A stretch of 64,000 nucleotides of DNA from contig NC_074712.1 of assembly GCF_947242115.1 (NCBI RefSeq), positions 16,514,666-16,578,665 of the forward strand. Reading direction: 5' to 3'. The stretch's first letter is position 1, and every line of letters begins with the position of its first letter. This stretch comes from Biomphalaria glabrata (lineage: Eukaryota; Mollusca; Gastropoda; Planorbidae). Below are positions 55,686 to 64,000 of this stretch, piece by piece. The notes below the pieces were generated by a model. That model had not been told where the DNA came from and searched no databases. It saw only the letters and a list, made by a program, of their open reading frames with translations. A program made the translations under genes and the position numbers.

Positions 55686-56630
55686 AACTTCTTCTTCTTC
55701 TTCATCGTTCTCATTGTTATGTTGGAGTGTTCATATGACTAGACCAATACATGAGATGAACTGCGCAGTGGTTTCCAAATCAGGGAGCTCTCCATATAGT
55801 TTTCTTTCTATTGGGGTGATTTGGGGCCAATGTCTTATACGGGCCTCTTGGTAGAGAGAGCAGTTTTGGAGGACGTGGTCGGCATTTTCTGGTGATACTC
55901 CACATGATTTCACTGGTTCCAATTTTGAGCTTCCGGAACATGTGTTGTCGCATTCTGTTGTGTCCGGTCCTGAGTCGAAAGATTAGACGTTGGTCTTGTC
56001 GGGATAGCTTATAGTAAGCATCATCTTTCTTGTGATTTGGATGGGAGCTCGTCCATTTCTCATTTATTTTATCTACAATTAATTTCTTCATTTCTTCTGG
56101 ATAGAGTGCAGAGTTTACTTGTGAGTTTGTTCTCCCACTCTTGGCGAGTGTGTCAGCCTTCTCATTTCCTGCTAGTTGTATGTGAACTGGTATCCATTGA
56201 ATAACAGTTTTTTTGCTGTTGTGGTTGAGCTTTGTGAGTGCTGTTCTGAGGTTTTTAATATAAGGGGAATCAGAGTTTTGCAGGCTTTGGAGGGTTGTTT
56301 TTGCGTCTGTTAGAAAGACAATCTGACTGTGAGGGGAACTTGGATGATTTGCTAGCATGGTAGCAGCTAGTGCTAGTGCTTCCCTTTCTGCTCTGTGACT
56401 GTCAGAGAGCTCTCCAGTTGCAAAGGATTTTTCTAGTTTTCCTCCATCTGGCCATTCGATAAGTATTCCTAACAAGTGACTAGATATTGTGAATGGAAAC
56501 TTCAATTTCTGCACCCATCCTTGCAATTTGTATCTGTTCAAAACTGTTATCCATAAGCTAAATGTCATACAATGGCGGTGTGCTACCCCCTCTATATTCT
56601 GGTCTTTAAATCTGGTTGGCGTTTGTTTCT
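55686..56630 (-). mobile_element. RNase H-bearing LINE remnant with (GAA)n tail
   Basis: A 262-codon minus-strand frame (55780-56568) contains SHRAEREALALAATMLANH, QIVFLTDAKTTLQSLQ and WIPVHIQLAGNEKADTLAKS: the Glu, Asp and final Asp region of a LINE RNase H. A frameshift near 55920 separates it from CGVSPENADHVLQNC, a CCHC-like finger. The first catalytic Asp is not recognisable. 5'-truncated; the 3' end is (GAA)n. A different family from 46340-47395. Confidence 0.8.
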
Positions 56631-57296
56631 AACGCCCTTAAGAAAGATTACATCTTACACCCACGCACTTTACAAACTAGACTGGTGTGAAAATAGCAGT
56701 GCATCTGGCAGACTGGCCATGTCCTGTACAGATCTAACATGTTGTTAGATCTTTTTGCATTCATCAAATAAATCTAACTTTTTTATTGAACTTATTTTCT
56801 ACGAGGATCAATTGTCCTAAGAACCAAAGTGTGTATTTTCTTGGCACGAAGCCTCATATTGTACATGGGCCTTGAACTGTTCCCCTCCTGTTTTCTAGCG
56901 ATGTACAAATATAATTATGTACCATTCCTGCAACTTGTGAGTGTGCAAGTAGCCTAGATTCTAGATTTATAAGAGTGTGAGTGTTGTGTGTCGCAAAAGT
57001 CAATGTATATCTACATTTTTCCAGAGCACACTGCTTTTTATTCAGTATTTTTTTAGTGTAAAACACGTAAACAAGGGAGATTAATCTTGAAACTGTAGAG
57101 GGCGAACTGTGGTCGAGAGAAGCAGGGAGACGACTGATAACTCAAAAATGTAGATCTCGATAAAGAAAGCTAACGTATTTAAAGTGATCTCCCTTGAAGC
57201 GAAAACTGCACACATGTATTCTCAAATATTTACCAATAAATACCTACAATAACAAATGAGGATGGCGGAAATAGCACTTTAAAATGCTAAAAAGGT

Positions 57297-57490
57297 GACT
57301 GAAGTTCCCCTATCAGACCTCGCGATCAATAGGGCAGATGATGTAAAGGTCATCTGTTTCTGCTGCCTACGGTTTACGAGGGTGTCAAGTGGCCAGCACA
57401 ACGACCAACAGCCTTTACTTTCCCCAACAAAAGTGAGGTACCCATTAGAGTTTGGTGGACTCAGAAGCACTCTGCAACCGCGATTCCCTT
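57297..57490 (-). repeat. SINE family 1, head missing
   Basis: AGGGCAGATGATGTAAAGGT, GGCCAGCACAACGACCAACA and GTGAGGTACCCATTAGAGTT are reverse complements of the family 1 body. Well preserved, truncated before the tRNA-like part. Confidence 0.7.
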
Positions 57491-59167
57491 CAAAATGCTG
57501 AGCTAGATTAATTAATATGAAACGCGAAATGTCAGTGCCCTTACGATTTACACGTAAAGATTGTGCACTTGCAAGATCAAGGGCAGATAACAGACTTGTC
57601 AGTAGACTACATGGTGTTATCTTTATTCAACCCAAACATGTAAATCAAGTACAAGCGACTCCAGGCCTGATCAAGTTGGAAGAGGCATTTCCATACATTC
57701 CAGTGCTGATCCACAAATGTGCACTGATCTATATTGGATGCATTAATATTTAATATGGCTGCTAAATTCAGCTGAAGTTCAATGGAATGTATTTTAAAGA
57801 TTTAAAAGAGAAAAAAAAAATGGGATATTTCTCTGCTCCTGTTTAAACAGTGTGCTCGTCTGTGCTTGTATTAGCACGCGGTTCCTGCCCTTGGTATGCG
57901 GGACGTTATCTCTCTGCACACACGCGCGCGCCGGCAAGCACACATTGTTGGCTTCTGCTGCACGAGTTGTATCCCTTTGTTGAGTCGGTGTGCATAAATA
58001 TATCACCGACACCTGTAGGGGGGTGCCAGAAACTAAACAGAAGAATGGAAGAGGGGGAATTACGTGAGGCCCTCCCCCCCCCCAACACACACACACGAAG
58101 CCACCTTTCCCTTTCTAGACTTCATTGTTTTCATTCAGCTAAAGGTATCTTAAGAAGAGCAAATAGTGTGCTCATATTTTCTAGAGAACACTTTTGTTTA
58201 ATCTTACTGTAGGAAAGTCATTACTTTGAGCAATTAATAGACACAAGGGAGATAATGCTAGACAATATTGATGTACTAACATTGTTTCCTAGCGCTGCTC
58301 GGATTGTTTTGTTTTTTCCGTTGTTTTTTAAATAAATTATATAAGGCATCTATGCTGGTTTTTTTTTAAATTAAAATGTATGTCATGATGTCTCTTTGAC
58401 TTAATCTAGAGGACTATATAGTTTTAGACATTTTTATTACTATTTTTCAGGGTCCTCTGGTTGTGGTATGGCAGCTTTACATATTCTATGATTACCGTTT
58501 TTTTTTTTTTTGTAAGGATAGTTAGTGCCAGGTTTCATCAACATTTGTCTTTATATATATATATATATATATAAACATTTCATTAAAAAAAAACATTCAT
58601 TTTAACTAAAACAAAACCAGTCACATTATTTAATTCAATTAAATTTTACAAAAGAGTAACACAAATTTTAAATGACATATTAAATTTAAAAAAGTAGCAT
58701 TATGTAAGAAGTACATATAGACTACAGAAGATGCACACATGAAATTTGAAACAATTTAAAATGTAAGCGAATGAGGCATGCAGTTGATTACAAATAATGA
58801 TTAAATGTACGATGCTGTTATGTTTTGATAGTTCCCATAACATTAGAACTAATAACATTAAAAAGACTAACGACACTAGTGCTAATAAACATAACAGGGA
58901 GACAACGAGGGTTAAGACAATAAAGAGTTCATTAGTGTCAAAGGGAGATTAAGAAATGGAAGAAGGAAGGCAGACGATCCCTGGCAGCACATTTATTGAC
59001 CCACCCTAGTGCCCAGTGTATCGTTAATATGTCTACATTGACGATATTGGGCAGAAGTCTGAGTCAATAGAATATGCTTTTTTTTTCTAGGGATACCAGT
59101 ACGAGCAGACAATAACAAGCACTAGTGCTACAGAGGACACTTCTGCTATAGGTAGCTCATAGCAGGC

Positions 59168-59177
59168 GTCACGTGAC
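59168..59177. promoter_or_regulatory. palindromic E-box GTCACGTGAC
   Basis: Perfect 10-bp palindrome with a CACGTG core, a consensus for bHLH-Zip factors. Noted only as a motif; no promoter is established nearby. Confidence 0.3.
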
Positions 59178-59278
59178 AATATGCAACATTACCATTGGTG
59201 TGGTTTTATACATACGGACACAATAGGAGTGGCAATCAAAGTTCCAGTGTAGGAGAGTTACTGGACGAGAAGTTCAAG

Positions 59279-59719
59279 TGGCGTGAAAATGTCTGACAAC
59301 AGGCGCAGTTTTATTGGGGGTGAGAGAACGGTCAATCAAAACAGAAATAAGGCTAAACTTCAATCTTCCAGCCTCGAACCAGCAGTGTTGTTGTCCGAAG
59401 TAAAAGTGGCATCGAGGGCAAGTGATGACCATTTGTAGGAGAGTGCTGTGAGGCCATCACAACTCCATAACCTTTGGCCAGACAAGGAGGTCAATATTCA
59501 ACCATCAAGTTGAGTGGACCAGTCAATGTTTCATTCTCCCCCAAACTCGTCTCGTCCCAAACATAACTACCCCTATCACTAGACGCCTAATAGGAATCAA
59601 ATTGGGAGGGGGGGATTTAAACGCCCTACTTCGAAACAGGTCAAACTCTCAATCTAAACACCCCCCTTCCACACACCCCCACACTGCCTGCTGTTAGACG
59701 TCTGTATTTTCACGCCACA
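59279..59719. mobile_element. possible MITE with 13-bp inverted ends
   Basis: GTGGCGTGAAAAT at 59279-59291 and its exact reverse complement at 59707-59719 bound a 441-bp segment. Similarity continues imperfectly inward. No clear target duplication. Confidence 0.35.
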
Positions 59720-60064
59720 TTTAATTAGAGTGCGATCCCGCAGTTTGGATTCTGACTAGGTTATTCATTGCCACTATTATTTATTTAGTAGACATCTTGA
59801 ATTTTTAAAAAATAAAATAAGATGTACAGCTCAAGCAACAGGAGTGGATACAAGATTCCCATTCACTTTGAAGGACTCCATTACTCACCAGCCATTGGCC
59901 TGGTTGCTCTCTCGAATTCTTAAATTGTATTAGGGAAAAACCAAAAGTATTCATGTGTCTCGTAAAATTGAAAGGAAACATTTTATCCATTGCACAAAAT
60001 GTACGAGTTAAAAACAAATAACAACTCATGAAATCGAAATGGCATTTGGTGAAATATAGAAATA

Positions 60065-60216
60065 CAGTCTAATGCGGTTAATCGGACAACATAGGGGCGC
60101 GATCGTTTTGGTCCTAATAACCAATATGTCCAATTAACCGGATTCGACTGTTTCATAAGATTTTACTTAAGGATCGGTCCTTATAAGCGGGTGGTCCGAT
60201 TAACCAGATTCGACTG
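60065..60216. mobile_element. pogo/Tigger-like MITE
   Basis: 152 bp, ends CAGTCTAATGCGGTTAATCG / CGATTAACCAGATTCGACTG as imperfect inverted repeats, flanked by TA on both sides. A related end lies at 54020-54050. Confidence 0.7.
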
Positions 60217-61600
60217 TATGCAAATCTACATTTAGTATTAACATTATTTATAAATATGACAGCAAAAGATATAGCAGTCTCAATCATCACTAAATGAGGT
60301 CTTGTAGAAAGACAAATTCATCCAATTTAAGCCTATACATAACCACATACTTGGAATAACTAATCGCACTTTCCGTTACCTACTAGAAAGGACCACTAAC
60401 TATAGGGTACATTCTAAAAGCCATCCTTATTTGTCTCAATCCAATTTTTAAAGCCTATATACAACGTTTAATCATGGAACTAACCATGGAACTCATCACG
60501 TAATCTATAACAATTTGGTCATTTGTTGAAAACACTGAATAACACTCGAGACTGTGAGATCTAAGGGCCTGTATTATTAGCACAATTATGAAACGTAACA
60601 TTTTGTTTGCCATGTAAACGCACGAAATAAACAATGACACTTTATAAGAAAAATAGTTCGACTAAGATACAAACTAGCTGCATGATTAACATGTGTATCA
60701 GTGTATGTGTATTTGAATGTGTGAACTAAATTACTAGACGTGTGAAACGAGAGGGGCTGTAGGATATACGCAGGGTTATAGATTTAGAACTGAGGAGTTT
60801 CAAAATTAGGAACTCCCTATATGAATTTGTTCATGTTGCATATTACGTCATGTGTTATTGTGGACCTTGAGTTTGTTGTTTCAGAAATATTTTTACATTT
60901 TACAACAAATGTTGGTGTTTAGATGACTCAGAGTTAATTTATTTTGTTAAAATGACATCTCTGACGCAAATATTTACACGTGAACCAACGTAGTGTGGAA
61001 ATAAATGTGTAGGCTTGTTTAATAGCTACATATGATAAGGGGAGTAACAAGTGACATTTGACGTTATCTTGATTGCCTCCCTTGGTTTAAACGGTAAAAT
61101 AAACGCTTCTTTGAAATCGGCATAAAGAAGAATATTTCTCTTTTTTTTTTAGTCAGTTATTTCTTCCGCTTTAAGAATGTGGAGTGTTGGTACCGTACTG
61201 TCATCCAGTGTGTAAGTTAATCCAGGATAATGTTTTCATTAAAGTGATGACTAAATGTCGCAATCTTACAAACGCATTATATCTTACATAATTAAGCATT
61301 TCATATTGTCAACAGTTCATTAATCCAGTGCACGGTCCCTTTTGTTGAGTGTTTTCTGATGTTTGGTTAGTACCAGTCTTCATGGGCATCACGGCTGCCA
61401 CTGTGCTGGCCTCCTTCAGTGTCGTAGAACGACTATGGTTTATCTGGTACACTTGTTCGCGTGACTGTGGAGCCCTATTTTAAAGAGACACTCCCGTCCA
61501 CATATATTGCAGGTACTAGAGGAGCTGGCCATTTTTCGTATGGCACGCTTTTTTTCCAGAGCTGAGGCCCATGTTTTTTTCACTGTCCATAGCTTTCTTG

Positions 61601-62000
61601 GTCACCATCTCTCTCCATCTAGCATGGTCTAGGGCTATGTCTTCCCAGTGGTCACCATCTCTCTCTATCTAGCATGGTCTAGGGCTATGTCTTCCCAGTG
61701 GTCACCATCTCTCTCCATCTAGCATGGTCTAGGGCTATGTCTTCCCAGTGGCCACCATCTCTCTCCATCTAGCATGGTCTAGGGCTATGTCTTCCCAGTG
61801 GTCACCATCTCTCTCCATCTAGCATGGTCTAGGGCTATGTGTTCCCAGTGGTCACCATCTCTCTCCATTTAGCATGGTCTAGGGCTATGTCTTCCCAGTG
61901 GTCACCATCTCTCTCCATCTAGCATGGTCTAGGGCTATGTCTTCCCAGTGGTCACCATCTCTCTCCATCTAGCATGGTCTAGGGCTATGTCTTCCCAGTG
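61601..62000. repeat. tandem repeat, exactly 8 x 50 bp
   Basis: Units begin GTCACCATCTCTCTCCATCT and end CTTCCCAGTG; four to five single-base variants in total. Unit and array ends coincide exactly. Confidence 0.95.
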
Positions 62001-62129
62001 GTCAGTATCAATGTTCACTGTTTTGAGGTCCATTTTTATAACATGCCATTCAAAAGGAATACATCTGTGGAATGCATAGAGAAAGGCAGAGCCAGATGGA
62101 GATTGATTAAGGGAGAGTTTAGGTGATTA

Positions 62130-62165
62130 GGGTGAGAGAGAGAGAGAGAGATAGAGAGAGAGATG
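62130..62165. repeat. (AG)n microsatellite
   Basis: About 15 AG units interrupted by ATAG. Confidence 0.85.
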
Positions 62166-62407
62166 GGCGTGGTCTGTTCTCATTACCCCCATGACTCAAC
62201 GCTCATTAGCTATAAATTTGTTGAACTCGGCGATTCTAAAAAAAACTGTAACGTTTGAAAAAACACATGAATTGTAAATGTCTATGCCTAGGACGATACC
62301 CAGAGCGTAAAATACAACCGAAGAGGATTGTCTGAATATACATAGTATGCACAGGCAGACAGTCAGAAAGACAGACAATTAGTATGTCAGACAGACAGAT
62401 GGATGAA

Positions 62408-62409
62408 TG

Positions 62410-62457
<48 letters not shown>
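62408..62457. repeat. (GATA)n microsatellite
   Basis: About 12 GATA units. Confidence 0.92.
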
Positions 62458-62572
62458 CTAAAGAATTGCATAGGACACAAATAGTTGTGTGATAAGACAG
62501 AGTGTCGGGGAAGGACATAGAAAGATCAAAAGGGAGGGGCTTCGGTCAACAGGTAGGAGGAACTCGTCGCGA

Positions 62573-62580
62573 TGACGTCA
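62573..62580. promoter_or_regulatory. CRE-like palindrome TGACGTCA
   Basis: A perfect consensus for CREB/ATF factors, about 40 bp from a GGGAGGGGC GC-box-like motif (62531-62539). A possible promoter area, unconfirmed. Confidence 0.3.
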
Positions 62581-63599
62581 GAGCACGAGCTTCACCAAAA
62601 AAACGAACAAACATCGTTGGAATATCAGCCCGCCGAATTGAAGTCCCGGATCTGCAGTCTTCAAAATAAGCCCACAGTTTGGGGGGGGGAGGAATATAGA
62701 GAAAAAAAAAAGGCGGGAAATTATAATTTATGTAAGAGAGAGAGAAAGAAGAGAGAGGAAGGAGTCGTGACAAAAGTAAACGATAACTTATTTCTAGAAG
62801 GCCACATGTCATTCAAGCTGAGAAAAGGAAATGTGATCAACGAAAGGAAACAAACACATCTGACATTGAAGTCGTTGAATTCTTGGCCAAAGCTTTCCAA
62901 AATAAAACAAAACAAATAACCAAGCGAAATATGAAAAAAAAATATTTTTTTTAAGATAGTAATTGGGAAAGAGCCACACAGTTACTGCATTCTTGAAATA
63001 TCCCAGAGATAAACTTTTATTTACCTATTTTCTGCTCTGCATCTGACTTCTCTTATCTTGGAAGTTGGAAGTCAGGTGGAGGTGCCACTAGCACAATTAG
63101 ACGCAATGAAGTTCGTAGATAGATAATAGGGGATGTATCTTCTTGTACATTTGGAATTGAAATATATAAATCTATAAATATATTTCTGTATCATTTCTTA
63201 TCACTGCACCGGTGGCTAGCAATGGCTTGACAATTTCAAGAACAAAAAGATCTCTTAAATTTTTAAGATAAATTGCGATTTTTCTTATAAAATGAATGTT
63301 TTAAACGTAATTCAAAGCATGTACTTAACAGTTACATTTATTTACAATGGGAAAATATATATATATGGAACAAGTAAAATAACAAAAAATACTTTAAAAA
63401 AACAAAGCTTATATTAAGTGTATTCAATAGTTTGGATCAGTCATGGAATTAATAATAATAAATTTAATATATAATAGTAGTAATAAATTTGTAACAAGCC
63501 TCAGACGACAAACTATTAAGTCAAGTACTATTTCTTTCCCTTGGAAAGGGGACTAATTCAGCTTATACCACTTCAGTCAAATACTATTTCTTTCCCTTG

Positions 63600-63795
63600 T
63601 TTAAGATACCAAAGTAATTTATTTATTACCAATAGTTAATTAACTAATTGGTTAAATATTTTCATTGATTCTTGTGTTGACAGGTAAAAGAAATAATTGT
63701 GCAAAATTTCAGCTTGATCTGAGATTGCGTGTCGTCGAAATAACTTTTGGCCAGGCAGACACACAGTGTGAGTTGATATAAGCTTTGTACAAAAT
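63600..63795 (-). repeat. dispersed repeat family R copy
   Basis: CAATAGTTAATTAACTAATT, TTTCAGCTTGATCTGAGATT and CCAGGCAGACACACAGTGTG align with the other family R copies. Confidence 0.5.
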
Positions 63796-64000
63796 ATACA
63801 TAGATCTGCTATTATATTTAAAAAAATGAAAATTATCTACTTGAAAATTATCTATCATTTTGTAAAACAAAAAAAGAACTAGTTCAAATGGGGTGGATTT
63901 TTGAAGAAAAAACTACCGAAACTGAACCTATATTTAGGGGCTGCTTGCTTTCTTAAATGACTTGTAAGAAATGGGACAAAGATTTGTACAAGAGTGTTTT

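Larger units (their letters stand above)
54520..64000. other. upstream region of the Zasp-like gene, no coding exon found
   Basis: The first visible Zasp exon requires an upstream exon ending in phase 2, but none was recognised here, nor any PDZ-like sequence. Holds the repeats listed separately, a 115-codon unrecognised plus-strand frame at 62572-62919, and possible promoter motifs at 59168 and 62573. Confidence 0.45.

Noticed and set aside
57850-58212. 120-codon plus-strand frame and overlapping minus-strand frames
   Set aside because: Open on both strands through a C-run and an (AC)n tract; no family resemblance.
62572-62919. 115-codon plus-strand frame rich in Lys and Glu
   Set aside because: Low-complexity AAG/GAG-rich DNA, no homology recognised, no introns or neighbours to support it.

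Overview
The window is animal nuclear DNA, AT-rich, with split genes and many short mobile elements and minisatellites. The gene content, together with tRNA-derived SINEs, RNase H-bearing LINE remnants and hAT-like MITEs, suggests a mollusc, most likely a freshwater pulmonate snail (Biomphalaria-like). This is inference from pattern recognition; no database search was run. All three genes that can be supported lie on the minus strand.

Layout. (1) 786-12668: a complete 13-exon gene for mitochondrial 4-aminobutyrate aminotransferase (GABA transaminase, ABAT), here called copy 1, predicted at 498 aa. Its introns 1-4 carry six tandem arrays, one of which (8641-9140) is built from the end of exon 3 and its splice donor. 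(2) 12669-18987: intergenic DNA with MITEs, SINEs, a GC-rich retroposed insertion and a degenerate minisatellite. (3) 18988-28449: a second complete 13-exon ABAT gene, copy 2, 495 aa, in the same orientation and with the same exon lengths and phases for exons 3-12. (4) 28450-41379: intergenic DNA including a 3.1-kb element with perfect 8-bp target duplications (28792-31911), a 40-bp minisatellite (35451-36277) and the 3' flank of the next gene. (5) 41380-54519: eleven 3' coding exons of a Zasp/LDB3-type muscle scaffold gene encoding a proline-rich linker, a ZM-like motif and three C-terminal LIM domains. Its N-terminal PDZ part was not found. (6) 54520-64000: probably the large 5' intron of that gene, with a 70-bp array, a LINE remnant, a pogo/Tigger-like MITE and an exact 8 x 50-bp array.

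The two ABAT genes form a head-to-tail tandem duplicate. Both keep the PLP-lysine region, the Asp of the cofactor pocket and the CxxC of the iron-sulfur site, so both look functional. They differ by roughly a quarter of residues in the exons compared by eye and have unrelated leader exons. ABAT breaks down GABA to succinic semialdehyde in the mitochondrial matrix. The Zasp-like gene acts at Z-discs or integrin adhesion sites and is a neighbour with no evident functional link.
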